Positions 49,170 to 57,571 of a stretch of DNA of 64,000 nucleotides are shown piece by piece. The notes below the pieces were generated by a model. That model was given only the letters and a program-made list of their open reading frames with translations, did no database searches and was not told where the DNA came from. How positions within the stretch are numbered: the first letter of the stretch is position 1; every line of letters begins with the position of its first letter. This DNA is from G963677085 sp963677085 (GTDB lineage Bacteria; Planctomycetota; Planctomycetia; Pirellulales; Thermoguttaceae). The stretch is taken from assembly GCA_963677085.2 (NCBI GenBank), contig CAXXFH010000004.1:2790001-2854000 (forward strand), in the 5' to 3' direction. A program made the translations under genes and the position numbers.

Positions 49170-51347
49170 CTACGACGGTTGGGCGGTTGTGTGGTGAGGC
49201 AAATAGCTGGCGATGAGCGTCAACAGTTTTGCCCGATCGATGGGTTTCGGCGCGTAGTCGTTGCATCCCGCGTCGAGACACTTCTGCCGGTCGTGGACCA
49301 TGGCGTGGGCGGTCAGGGCGATGATCGGATTGCGATAACCGGCCGCTCGCAGGTGGCGCGTGGCGTCGTAGCCGTCGAGCACGGGCATTTGCATGTCCAT
49401 CAGGATCACATCAAACGGCTTTCCGGCATCGCGTGCCGCCAGAGCTTTGTCGAGGCCGATCTGGCCGTTGTCGGCCACCGTTACGTCGGCGCCTGCCTTT
49501 TTGAGTAGAAATGCGATAAGTCGCTGGTTGTCGGGGCCGTCTTCACACAGGAGGATACGGGCGGAAAGGTTGTTGGGAAGCTGTTCCTTCTTTTCCACCG
49601 GGGCATGCGGCAACAGGCTTACGGCCTCGTGGCAGTCGGTCATCATCGGCACGCCGTCGAGCGGTCCGGTGTCGAGCGTGAACCGGAAGATGCTTCCTTT
49701 GCCGGGTTCGCTTTCCGCGGAAAGGGTGCCGCCGAGCATTTCCACGAGCGCTTTGCCGATAGTCAGTCCGAGCCCCGTACCGCCGAATCGCCGCGTCATG
49801 GTTTCGTCGGCTTGCGTGAACGGTTTGAACGTTTCGTCGAGTTGCCTTTGGCTCATCCCCACGCCGGTATCCGCGATCTCGAAGCACAACCGGGGGTTCT
49901 CCCCTTTAGCGTTCGACTTTTGCAGGGAAACCGAAAGACACACGTGGCCTTGCTGTGTGAATTTGATGGCGTTGCCGACCAAGTTGACTAGGATTTGCCG
50001 GAGCCGGGTGGGATCGGTGCGGATGGTCTTGGGGATCGGGCCATCGTGTCGCACCTCTAGCTTTAATCCTTTTTGTTCGGCCCGCCAGCCAACCATCGAG
50101 ACCATTTCCGCAACAATATGGCAAGGTAGGCATTCGATGCGTTCGACTATCATCTTGCCTGCTTCGATTTTGGAAACGTCCAAAATATCATTGATTACAG
50201 CCAAGAGGTGATTACCGTTGCGGCGAATGGTGTTGACATAGTTGTCTAACTCGGGCGTGGCGAGTTCCGTGTCCTGCGAGCAATACTCGGAGATGAGAGA
50301 AACGTACCCGAGGATGGCCGTCATCGGTGTGCGGATTTCATGACTCATGTTGGCCAGGAAATTGCTTTTGGCCTGATTGGCCGCTTCGGCCACTTTTCTG
50401 GCCTTGTCGTGCGCGATTTCCGCTCGCTTGCGAACGAGCACTTCCTTTTCGAGTTGTTCGAGAGTTTCTTCCAACCTTGCGGTACGTTCGTGGACTAACT
50501 CTTCGAGGTGTTGCTGATGCTTCGCCAATTCCGCTTCGGCGTGCTTTTGCTGTGTGATATCGCGGTTTGTGCCGCGCCGTCCGTGATAACAACCATCGCT
50601 GTCGAATACCGCCTGGCAGACGTGGGCAATCCAGCGTATGTCGCCGCTTCGCGTGATAATACGATACTCGCATGAACTGGCTGCCGTAACTGTTGTAACT
50701 ACATCTTTATGTTCGACATAGATTTGCCGATCGTCGGGGTGAACGATGCGCAGCAACAGCGTTGGGTCCTGAAGGAATTCCTCAGGCTGATACCCACTGA
50801 TCTGCTCACACGAGGGGGAGGTGTAGGTGACCACTCCGTCGTTATCGATCCAGAATTCCCAGTCGTAGGCGAAGTCAGCGATCGTCCGAAACCATTCTTC
50901 ACGCGACTTGAGAATCTCCTGCATCTCTTCCAGTTCGCAGATCGTCGTGCGCAACTGGTCTTCTTTTTGCCTGAGCGAGGTGACCATCGAGTTGAACGAC
51001 TGGGAAAAGTCGCCCATGACATCGATCCGTTGGCTGTAGTCGCCCTTGGCTACCTGCGCTGCTTGCCAGGTGAGGTGCATTAAGCGGGAATGCAGTTCCT
51101 TGAACGGCGAGGCCAGGTAATTCTTGGTTTGGGGAAGTTGCTCGTGCAGTCGTCCTTGCGAAAGGGGAACGACGAACTTCTGGACCTCAGCGACACTTTC
51201 GATCAGCGCGTTGACGAGTTCCGCATGATGTCGGATCAATTCGTCGGCATCACTGGCCGTGTGAAGCGTGTCCGGAATATGGCCTTTCAAGAGCGCGGCA
51301 ATAGCCTCGTTGGCCTCTTTCAGAAAGCTGGCGTCACTACTATCCAT
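49170..51347 (-). CDS. Soluble hybrid sensor histidine kinase (HAMP-like, PAS, kinase, REC)
   Basis: 725 residues without membrane helices. Domains: helical N-terminus with a HAMP-like segment (about 95-135, QVAKGDYSQRIDVMGDFSQS), a PAS/PAC domain (about 150-275, DWEFWIDNDGVVTYTSPSCE), a coiled coil, the dimerisation helix with the phospho-His in NFLANMSHEIRTPMTAILGY, an ATPase domain (NLVGNAIKFTQQG, DTGVGMSQRQLDE, FGGTGLGLTIGKALVEMLGG), and a C-terminal receiver (LLCEDGPDNQR, ILMDMQMPVLDG, APKPIDRAKL). The V4R-domain gene lies 220 bases upstream on the same strand and probably supplies the sensory input. No separate output regulator is nearby. Confidence 0.9.
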   Translation of the reverse strand: MDSSDASFLKEANEAIAALLKGHIPDTLHTASDADELIRHHAELVNALIESVAEVQKFVVPLSQGRLHEQLPQTKNYLASPFKELHSRLMHLTWQAAQVAKGDYSQRIDVMGDFSQSFNSMVTSLRQKEDQLRTTICELEEMQEILKSREEWFRTIADFAYDWEFWIDNDGVVTYTSPSCEQISGYQPEEFLQDPTLLLRIVHPDDRQIYVEHKDVVTTVTAASSCEYRIITRSGDIRWIAHVCQAVFDSDGCYHGRRGTNRDITQQKHAEAELAKHQQHLEELVHERTARLEETLEQLEKEVLVRKRAEIAHDKARKVAEAANQAKSNFLANMSHEIRTPMTAILGYVSLISEYCSQDTELATPELDNYVNTIRRNGNHLLAVINDILDVSKIEAGKMIVERIECLPCHIVAEMVSMVGWRAEQKGLKLEVRHDGPIPKTIRTDPTRLRQILVNLVGNAIKFTQQGHVCLSVSLQKSNAKGENPRLCFEIADTGVGMSQRQLDETFKPFTQADETMTRRFGGTGLGLTIGKALVEMLGGTLSAESEPGKGSIFRFTLDTGPLDGVPMMTDCHEAVSLLPHAPVEKKEQLPNNLSARILLCEDGPDNQRLIAFLLKKAGADVTVADNGQIGLDKALAARDAGKPFDVILMDMQMPVLDGYDATRHLRAAGYRNPIIALTAHAMVHDRQKCLDAGCNDYAPKPIDRAKLLTLIASYLPHHTTAQPS

Positions 51348-51464
51348 TGGAAGTCATCCCTAGGCCGGCTTCAACGCTTCTGATTCACGTCGAATCCGCG
51401 AGCGAAGTGTCCCTTCCCCGCGGAACGACTCATATCTAGTCGATCGAATAAATTCTGATTCGTG

Positions 51465-51537
51465 CGATACCCACGTTTGCGTGGGCGTACTCGTTGGATA
51501 TTCAACATGCCGACGCGAGCGTGGGCATGGTCCCCCT
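51465..51537. repeat. CACGC-type inverted repeat, copy 2
   Basis: CCCACGTTTGCGTGGGC (51470-51486) and CCGACGCGAGCGTGGGCATG (51510-51529) form two palindromic blocks like those at 1580-1656. It lies in the leader between the V4R gene and the kinase gene and would form hairpins in their shared transcript. Confidence 0.6.
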
Positions 51538-51567
51538 TTGGTTTCGTTTTGCACGTTTGTTCGAGTG

Positions 51568-52101
51568 CTACTGATCGTCCGCCAGTCGCACGTCAAACCG
51601 GCACGTTCTGTCTCCGCTTGCCCAGCAGTCGATTTCCCTAACGCAAAACTCTTTGCCCGTGTAGGCGTAGAGGATTCCGGCAATAAACCCTTCGTCGTAT
51701 ACGCAGACCACTTCGTCCGTCATCGGCAGGCCGGAGCAATCGAGGTCCTCGGCCACGGCGAGTGTCATTCGCATCTTCTCGAAGTCGGCATACTCGACGC
51801 GCAAGATTCCGACGCGCTGCTCGCGGAGAACACGTTGTAATTCGGCAAGGAAGTCGTCTATCGGCAGCTCGGTGTTCAGCAGATTCTTGCAGAATTGCTC
51901 ACCGGCCAATTTGCCAGCCGTGACGAAAATCTCGTTGGCGGTCGCCACATCGTATTGGGTGATCAACACGTCGCGCAACGTGTATTGCAGCAAACGATAG
52001 ACGGGAACCGGAACCGACATGCCCAAGCTCGGCCTGCCCGTGGCCGGATCGCCCAGATCGTCCCATGAGAAACGGCTTGCATCTCTTTCTTCCGTAAACA
52101 T
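51568..52101 (-). CDS. V4R-domain (4-vinyl reductase type) sensor protein
   Basis: 177 residues. The C-terminal half has the V4R pattern: CVYDEGFIAGILYAYTGKEF, then VREIDCWASGDRTCRFDVRL with three Cys in the order seen in this small-molecule-binding domain. The N-terminal half (SVPVPVYRLLQYTLRDVLIT) with GKLAGEQFCKNLL is helical and also typical. V4R domains bind small ligands such as hydrocarbons or tetrapyrrole precursors and are often coupled to regulators. Here it precedes a membrane-free hybrid kinase on the same strand, so a sensor-kinase role is inferred. The ligand cannot be told. Confidence 0.78.
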   Translation of the reverse strand: MFTEERDASRFSWDDLGDPATGRPSLGMSVPVPVYRLLQYTLRDVLITQYDVATANEIFVTAGKLAGEQFCKNLLNTELPIDDFLAELQRVLREQRVGILRVEYADFEKMRMTLAVAEDLDCSGLPMTDEVVCVYDEGFIAGILYAYTGKEFCVREIDCWASGDRTCRFDVRLADDQ

Positions 52102-52190
52102 TAGTATTTACCTCGAGAATGGTGCGGGGATAGACTTTCAGCACACAGCACGTTTTCAAGCTTTCTGGGCCAAACCGTTGGACACACAAG

Positions 52191-52255
52191 GCAGCAGGGC
52201 CGCTAACCAAACCGGTGCTACCGCACCTAAGCAGGAACCCGCTCTCGTTGGTCGC
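52191..52255 (-). repeat. GGTGCGGTAGCACC-family repeat, copy 3
   Basis: GCAGCAGGGCCGCTAACC, then GGTGCTACCGCACC, then GCTCTCGTTGGTCGC: the inverse of the copy at 5884-5947 and parallel to 30530-30592. The central hairpin is perfect here. Confidence 0.75.
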
Positions 52256-52649
52256 TCAAAAAATTTGCAGGAAAAACGACTTCCTTCAGGTTTGTAATAC
52301 GATGGGTGTCTGCATTGAAAAGTGTAGGTCTTCGGAACCGAAGACCTGCGAATATCGGTGTTTCGAGCAGTTGTCTTTTGGTGATTACCTATGCAGACGT
52401 CGATAATTAAATATATTACTTGTTGTCGGGGTGAGCCCGAGAAAAGGGGATTCCTTACATGAAGCTTGCGACGGATCCCCCGGTTTTTCCGGTCCTGGCG
52501 ATACTGCCGTTTTTTGTGGCATGGCGCCCCAGCCACGGCATGGCAGCAACAAATATGGGGGTGTGGCCGGCGGTCGTGGTTTCATGCCGTACGGCTCGTG
52601 GATGCTTGCATATTCATTGAACGGTTGGCTATGGCCGAATGCCTTGAAA

Positions 52650-52700
52650 CCGGGTTCCCGATGGTCGCCCTCGGTTCATTCAAAATGCAAGGCTCAATAA
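52650..52700 (-). repeat. Dispersed repeat, GGGCGACCA family, copy 4
   Basis: CCGGGTTCCCGATGGTCGCC then CTCGGTTCATTCAAAATGCA matches copy 3 at 48087-48136 at about 42 of 50 positions. It is 60 bases before the zinc-finger gene. Confidence 0.7.
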
Positions 52701-52762
52701 GAGTGTTGCACCATTGTGTTTCGTCGCCTGTCTCATCCCTTACTTCTTTGCTGAGTTCTCGC

Positions 52763-53230
52763 ATGCCGTCCGATTATTTGCAGTTGAGTTGCCCTGCTTG
52801 CTTCTGGTCGGACATAGCCGATATCGAGGGGCTCATCGATTGGCTTCGTCCGGTCCGGAAGTTCCGCGAAGGTCGCGAGCCAGAGTGGGACATCGTGGTG
52901 GAGCTGGTGCAAGCAACGTTGCCCGAGCTTACCTGCCCAAAGTGTGGCCAAAAGGGTCTTCGGATGGCGGCGGTCGACGACGAGGCCGACTGGCCCGAGC
53001 CGGCGGCGTGTGAAGTCTGCGGCAAGCCGATCCCGGAGGAACGTTTAGAGTTTTTACCCGGGGCGAAACTCTGCGCCGCTTGCCAACAGGCCGACGACGA
53101 CGGCCATGGCTCGGCAGAGGTCGACTACTGTCCGCGCTGCGGGGCTCCCCTGGAGTTGCGCCCCTCGCGTCGTGGAGGAATTACTCGTTACGTGCCGACT
53201 TGCACGGGCAATCCCCCCTGCCGGCCGTGA
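52763..53230 (+). CDS. Triple zinc-finger protein with DksA/TraR-type motif
   Basis: 155 residues from the ATG at 52763; a longer frame starts in repeats. Three Cys clusters are seen: an N-terminal CPACFWSD that may pair with LTCPKCGQKGL; a central CEVCGKPIPEERLEFLPGAK then CAACQQ, which is the C4 finger of the DksA/TraR family; and a C-terminal YCPRCGAPLELR with CTGNPPC, a zinc ribbon. The protein lacks the long coiled coil of DksA, so a DksA function is not implied. Probable zinc-binding accessory protein, role unknown. A second zinc-ribbon gene follows 310 bases downstream. Confidence 0.72.
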   Translation: MPSDYLQLSCPACFWSDIADIEGLIDWLRPVRKFREGREPEWDIVVELVQATLPELTCPKCGQKGLRMAAVDDEADWPEPAACEVCGKPIPEERLEFLPGAKLCAACQQADDDGHGSAEVDYCPRCGAPLELRPSRRGGITRYVPTCTGNPPCRP

Positions 53231-53544
53231 CGAATGCGACTGGTTTCGTTGCCAAATATGTTCTTAGGAAAAAATTTTGGACAGGATGAACAGGATCTTC
53301 GGGATAAGGACCAAGGGAAGATTGTCCGAAAGATTTAGGCGAATCCCGTCAATCCCGTTCATCTTGTCTAAAATGAACTCATTGATGGTCATTGTTCGGC
53401 AAGGCCATCGCGACTTGCCAATCCTCGATTTCCGGGCAACAATCACAAGAACGCTCGTCCGTGAGCGAATACCAACTGGGAATCGTCATTGAGGGGCGAC
53501 GGAATACCTGCCCCTGGACTTGCGTTTTTGCCTTGTGTAACACC
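53231..53544. other. Gap with inverted repeat
   Basis: 314 bases between two zinc-finger genes, largely taken up by the inverted repeat at 53274-53374. The rest shows nothing else recognisable. Confidence 0.5.
53274..53374. repeat. Inverted repeat of the GGACAGGATGAACAGGAT type
   Basis: ATTTTGGACAGGATGAACAG (from 53274) and TCCCGTTCATCTTGTCTAAA (from 53353) are inverted copies matching at about 19 of 23 bases, 55 bases apart. The phrase resembles a repeat seen widely in bacterial intergenic DNA. Confidence 0.55.
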
Positions 53545-54441
53545 ATGCGTTACCTGATTGCTTGTCCCCAATGTCAACGCCAATACGACGCCTCGGGTAA
53601 ACCGATCGGCAGTCGTTTTCGGTGTCATTGTGGGCAGGTGCTTACGGTGGAGGATGGCCGCGGGCATGATGCCCAAGTGGTTCGCTGTTCAAGTTGCGGC
53701 GCCCCGCGCGAAGAAGGAAGCCAGCACTGCCGGTTTTGCGGAGCCGATTTTACACTGCACGAACGCGACCTGCACACCGTATGTCCCGCGTGTCTGGCTC
53801 GGGTGTCGGATCGGGCGAAGTTCTGTCACTATTGCGGTACGAGGCTGACGCCCGAACATTTGGCCGGCGAAAAGACCCAGCTTCCTTGCCCGGTCTGCGG
53901 TAGAGAGCATTGCCTGGTACATCGCCAGTTGGGACAAGTCGCGGCCATGGAGTGCGACCGCTGTGCCGGGCTGTGGCTCGGCCGCGCGGCCTTCGACCAA
54001 CTCGCCCGGCAGGCCTCGGTCGACGCCCAGCAAACCGATCCTTTCCTGAAGTCGCTTACCACAGCCTCGGAAACCGCCGAGCCTCGCAAGCAGCGGGGCC
54101 CGATCTATCGCCATTGTCCGGTTTGTGACCAGATGATGAACCGTCGAAACTACGGGAAACGCAGCGGCGTGATCGTCGATGTTTGCCGCAATCACGGCAT
54201 GTGGTTCGATGCCGACGAGCTGCCACAGATTCTCGCTTGGATACGCGACGGCGGGATGATCCGTTCGCAGCAGGCCGACGTGGAGGACGCGGTTCACGAA
54301 GAGTTGCGTCGTCGCTTTGCCCAGGCAAGTGCCCGCAAGGCGGTTCTCTCGGAACCGAGCGGTAGATTCTCAGGTACCGGTTCTCCGGAATTCGGCCTGG
54401 CCAGGGCGATTCTCGAAGTCGTGTTGTGGATGGTGCGGTGA
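53545..54441 (+). CDS. Multi-zinc-ribbon protein (TFIIB-type zinc-finger family)
   Basis: 298 residues from the ATG at 53545. Several zinc ribbons lie in series: CPQCQRQYDASGKPIGSRFR then CHCG; CSSCGAPREEGSQHCRFCG; CPACLARVSDRAKFCHYCG; CPVCGREHCLVHRQLGQVAA with MECDRCAGLWLGRAAFDQL; and HCPVCDQMMNRRNYGKRSGV with VDVCRNHGMWFDADEL. The last two match the zf-TFIIB pattern, in which each ribbon is followed by G(L/M)W(L/F)xxxEL. The C-terminal helix (LARAILEVVLWMVR) may touch the membrane. Such proteins are widespread and poorly understood. No transcription role is implied by the family name. Confidence 0.78.
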   Translation: MRYLIACPQCQRQYDASGKPIGSRFRCHCGQVLTVEDGRGHDAQVVRCSSCGAPREEGSQHCRFCGADFTLHERDLHTVCPACLARVSDRAKFCHYCGTRLTPEHLAGEKTQLPCPVCGREHCLVHRQLGQVAAMECDRCAGLWLGRAAFDQLARQASVDAQQTDPFLKSLTTASETAEPRKQRGPIYRHCPVCDQMMNRRNYGKRSGVIVDVCRNHGMWFDADELPQILAWIRDGGMIRSQQADVEDAVHEELRRRFAQASARKAVLSEPSGRFSGTGSPEFGLARAILEVVLWMVR

Positions 54442-54470
54442 GTTGGGAGTGAGGAGTGTGGAGTCGGGAG

Positions 54471-55661
54471 CTACCGCGATGCCCCGGCTCGCTTGCGGGC
54501 GTGGAGCACGAGATGGGCCATCTCGGGAGGGCAGTTCAAACGTAGCGGCAGTTCGCCGGAGATTCCCCGGGTGACGTGCATGATCGTCGGCGGCGAGTAG
54601 AACAACCCTGAGGCGTATTTCACGCCGGCGAGGCTCGGCGACACAATGGCCCCCAGTAGCGGAAAGCGGATTTGTCCGCCGTGGGTGTGGCCGGCCAGCA
54701 ACAAGTCGGTGTCGTACGCCCGGGCCCAGTCGAACTGGTCGGGACTGTGCGAAAGAACGATGCGCAGCGCTCCACCGCCGGGCGTGCGAGGTGGACACTG
54801 GCTTAGGTCGGCCGCCGGAGCCAGCCAGGGCAGTTCGTTGCCGGCCAGGATGACCGGTTCGCCGCGGACTTCGATTTCGATCCACCGCCCACCCAGGTCG
54901 ACCAGCCCGCATTCGTTGAGCACCTCGCGAATCCGCTGGATATCGGCGCGCATGTCGTGGTTTCCCAACACATAGTACACGCCGTAGCGTGCACGAAGCT
55001 GTCCCAGTGTGTCGGGAAGCCAACGGATGTAGCGGGAGTTGTCGACCAGGTCGCCCGTGACGGCCACCAAGTCGGGTTCCACCTCGTTGCTGCGGCGGAC
55101 GATCTCACGGAAGAAGGCCTTGCCCACCCGACCCGTAAAGTGGAAGTCGGACAGATGCATGATCGACAGCCCGTCCAGTGCCGGCGCAAGCCGAGGCACC
55201 CGCAGGGCACGGTCGCTGCGGTCGAACGAAAGCGACTGGTTGCCCGGCAGGTGGACCATGAAATGGTGGGCGTGTTCTTCACAGCCTGGTGGAACCGGCT
55301 CGGGCATGACCTCGAAGCGATGCCGGCGATGCCAGTGCAAGATGGGCGATCGGCGATGCTTCAGGGTGTGCCATGTCCAGCGAGCGATGCCCACGATGGC
55401 CACCAGCCAGCAAACACCCAGATAGGGCCAGGCGGCGGTTGGCAGGCGGGCGAAGTTGTCGTTGCCGAAGAATCCCGCACCGGCAGCCGAAGACAGCACA
55501 ACGAAACCGACCGGGCCGCCCACGATCAAGGCCAGCAGGGCTAGCGACAGCAAATTCATCGCCCATCGCGGCATGAGGACTGCGTGCAGACGATTCAGCA
55601 CGGCCACCCAAAGCAGCACGTGGCCCCAGACCGCAAGCAACAGCAACAGGCAATAGAGCAT
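54471..55661 (-). CDS. Membrane-anchored metallophosphoesterase (YkuE/YaeI-like)
   Basis: 396 residues. Three or four N-terminal hydrophobic helices (to about residue 100) are followed by a calcineurin-like domain: IMHLSDFHFTG, LVAVTGDLVDN, YVLGNHDMRAD, IVLSHSPDQFD and LLLAGHTHGGQIRFP, which give all five metal-binding motifs. Related enzymes with the same domain hydrolyse phospholipids or UDP-diacylglucosamine. Given the LpxD and LpxI genes 4-6 kb away, an LpxH-like or lipid role is possible, but the close match is to the YkuE type. The start ATG has no clear ribosome site. It is convergent with the zinc-ribbon gene. Confidence 0.87.
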   Translation of the reverse strand: MLYCLLLLLAVWGHVLLWVAVLNRLHAVLMPRWAMNLLSLALLALIVGGPVGFVVLSSAAGAGFFGNDNFARLPTAAWPYLGVCWLVAIVGIARWTWHTLKHRRSPILHWHRRHRFEVMPEPVPPGCEEHAHHFMVHLPGNQSLSFDRSDRALRVPRLAPALDGLSIMHLSDFHFTGRVGKAFFREIVRRSNEVEPDLVAVTGDLVDNSRYIRWLPDTLGQLRARYGVYYVLGNHDMRADIQRIREVLNECGLVDLGGRWIEIEVRGEPVILAGNELPWLAPAADLSQCPPRTPGGGALRIVLSHSPDQFDWARAYDTDLLLAGHTHGGQIRFPLLGAIVSPSLAGVKYASGLFYSPPTIMHVTRGISGELPLRLNCPPEMAHLVLHARKRAGASR

Positions 55662-55757
55662 GGTAGCAGCGAAAGCAGAAGGACAGGCAGCAAGGACGAC
55701 GGATAGGCCGTCCCGAGTTGTTGGTCACCGTTGCGTCGTTTTCGCGATGCGATACAC

Positions 55758-57470
55758 CTATCCGCTGCTTTGCCCGACGGGACCGGGCGAACTGATTACC
55801 TGCTCCACAGAACCGATCAACTGATCCAAACGGAACGGTTTGTACAGCACCGCCTGAAGGCCGGCCTGCCGGGCCTTGACAATGGAATGTCCCGGATCGT
55901 AACCAAAGCCTGTCATCAGGATCAGCGGCACCGGATCCATAATCTCCTGGAGCCGGAGCATGAAATCGTAGCCCGACATGTCAGGCAATCGAATATCGGC
56001 GATGATTCCGTCGTATCCCGCGTCGGTTGCCGCACGGACCATGTAAATGGCCTCGGCTCCATCGTGGGCCGTTTCGACGACGCAGCCGTATCGATCCAGC
56101 AGGGCGTGGGCCGCACTGCGGACGTTTTCGTCGTCGTCGGCCACCAGGATCCGCCGCCCACGCAGTCCGGGCCGCTCTTCGAACTGCATCGCCTGCGGAT
56201 GGGCTTGCGTGGGAGCCATCGTTTGGCCCACGTTTTGGATCACCTGCTTGATATCGCGGGCATTGCGAAGGATCCGCTGAAGTCGCTCAACCACCTCGGG
56301 TTCGTGGCCGATGTACCGTTCCATCACGTTGACGGCGTCGTTGAGGATTTCGTCGACCGGCAGCGCCACCGCGCTATGGATGGCCTCGCAGCTCTCGGCC
56401 GCCGTGCTGGCCTTTTCGGCCACGAGCAGCTCCAGGGTGTTCAGGGCGACCGCCACATCGCGACTGAAAATCTCCAAAAACTGCAAGTCGCTTTCGGAAA
56501 ACGCACGCGGCTCAGGGCTTTCCACGTTGAAGGTGCCGATGACTTCGTCGTGCATCACCAACGGCACGGTCAACGAGCTTTTGGCATCGCGGGCACCCTT
56601 CAGATACAGCGGGTCTTCGGTGGTGTCCTCGCACAGATAGCTCTTGCCCGTAGCGGCTACGAAACCGGTTACGCCGTTGTTTTGCGGCAGGGCAAACAGA
56701 TTGCGTTCGACCGCTTCCGCCTGCATTCCCTCGCTCAACAGGGGCTCCAGCCGATTGGTCTCTTGGTCGAGAAGACGAATTTCGACGACCTTGAAGTTCA
56801 ACAGGTCCTTGGTGTAGTGAAGGATGTTGGCCTTCAGCAGCTCGATTCGCTCATTGACCGACATCTGGAAAAGTTCTTCCGGTGTCAGGTCGGCCAGCTC
56901 CATGCCTGCTTGGTGAATGGCCGCCAGCTTCTGCTGCTGGTGCATTTCGTTGGTGACGTCGCGTACCGTGACGATCAGGTTTCGCGGCAACCCGCCCGGC
57001 TCGCGAACTGGGGCAGCATGGACATGGAAATAGCGGTTGTCGTCGCCGCGAAGCGTCGACGTCGTTCCCTGGCTGGTGGCCAGTGCCGTGTGGAAGGGAC
57101 AGAAGTCGGGGCCCAGAATCTCGGGGCTGCCGAAGACGGAGTAAAAGTTCTCGCCGACGACCGTTTCGCGGTGTGTCCACTCGCAAAGCCGGCCGTTACT
57201 CCAGAGAATGGTATTTTCGCTATCCAGCAGCAACACGCCGTCGGGCATGCTCTCCAGGACCTGCTCATTTTGCAGCAGCTTGCCAAGCTGGAAGGCTTCG
57301 CGAAGGTACTCCGACGTCACGTAAACGCCGGCGAACTTCTCCCTTCCCAGCAGGGCCACTGCACGCAATGGGTTCTGGACCACCACAACGTCATGCGAGT
57401 TGACCGGCTCGGCCAACATTTGCTCCACGTTCTCGCGGGAGTCACTGACCACTAAAATCTTGGGCTTCAC
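55758..57470 (-). CDS. Two-component hub protein REC-PAS-GAF-REC without kinase domain
   Basis: 570 residues if it starts at the GTG at 57470; ATGs at 57542 and 57638 overlap or precede a good promoter on the same strand. A degenerate receiver (KPKILVVSDSRENVEQ, no proper Asp pocket) is followed by PAS (SMPDGVLLLDSENTILWSNG), GAF (about 225-385, GVTGFVAATGKSYLCEDTTE, DEVIGTFNVESPEPRAF), a helical linker, and a canonical C-terminal receiver (ILVADDDENVR, IIADIRLPDMSG, LYKPFRLDQL). There is no His-kinase or output domain, so it should take phosphate from another kinase and pass information by protein contact. The ending PVGQSSG is short. Confidence 0.82.
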   Translation of the reverse strand: MKPKILVVSDSRENVEQMLAEPVNSHDVVVVQNPLRAVALLGREKFAGVYVTSEYLREAFQLGKLLQNEQVLESMPDGVLLLDSENTILWSNGRLCEWTHRETVVGENFYSVFGSPEILGPDFCPFHTALATSQGTTSTLRGDDNRYFHVHAAPVREPGGLPRNLIVTVRDVTNEMHQQQKLAAIHQAGMELADLTPEELFQMSVNERIELLKANILHYTKDLLNFKVVEIRLLDQETNRLEPLLSEGMQAEAVERNLFALPQNNGVTGFVAATGKSYLCEDTTEDPLYLKGARDAKSSLTVPLVMHDEVIGTFNVESPEPRAFSESDLQFLEIFSRDVAVALNTLELLVAEKASTAAESCEAIHSAVALPVDEILNDAVNVMERYIGHEPEVVERLQRILRNARDIKQVIQNVGQTMAPTQAHPQAMQFEERPGLRGRRILVADDDENVRSAAHALLDRYGCVVETAHDGAEAIYMVRAATDAGYDGIIADIRLPDMSGYDFMLRLQEIMDPVPLILMTGFGYDPGHSIVKARQAGLQAVLYKPFRLDQLIGSVEQVISSPGPVGQSSG

Positions 57471-57542
57471 CGACAACTTTTCGCTCCGGCGTCTGTGGAT
57501 GCGAGCCTGTGTCACGCAATCTTGGTCCTTCGGCCCCTGCAT

Positions 57543-57571
57543 ATTATAGGGGGACCCCAGAAGGCAAACAA
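57543..57571 (-). promoter_or_regulatory. Sigma70-type promoter for the REC-PAS-GAF-REC gene
   Basis: On the minus strand TTGTTT (57571-57566), a 17-base spacer and TATAAT (57548-57543). Transcription would start near 57536, leaving a leader of about 65 bases before the GTG at 57470 and excluding the upstream ATGs. Confidence 0.65.

Larger units (their letters stand above)
52102..52762. other. Divergent 660-base gap with two dispersed repeats
   Basis: Lies between the V4R gene (minus) and a zinc-finger gene (plus). It contains the repeats at 52191-52255 and 52650-52700. A frame opening at 52466 continues into the zinc-finger gene, but its N-terminal residues are repeat-derived. Confidence 0.5.

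Noticed and set aside
52466..52762. N-terminal extension of the triple zinc-finger protein
   Set aside because: The residues come from dispersed repeats; the ATG at 52763 starts directly before the first Cys cluster.
55731..57455. 574-codon plus-strand frame over the REC-PAS-GAF-REC gene
   Set aside because: Shadow of a gene with clear domains on the minus strand; the translated frame has no recognisable motif.
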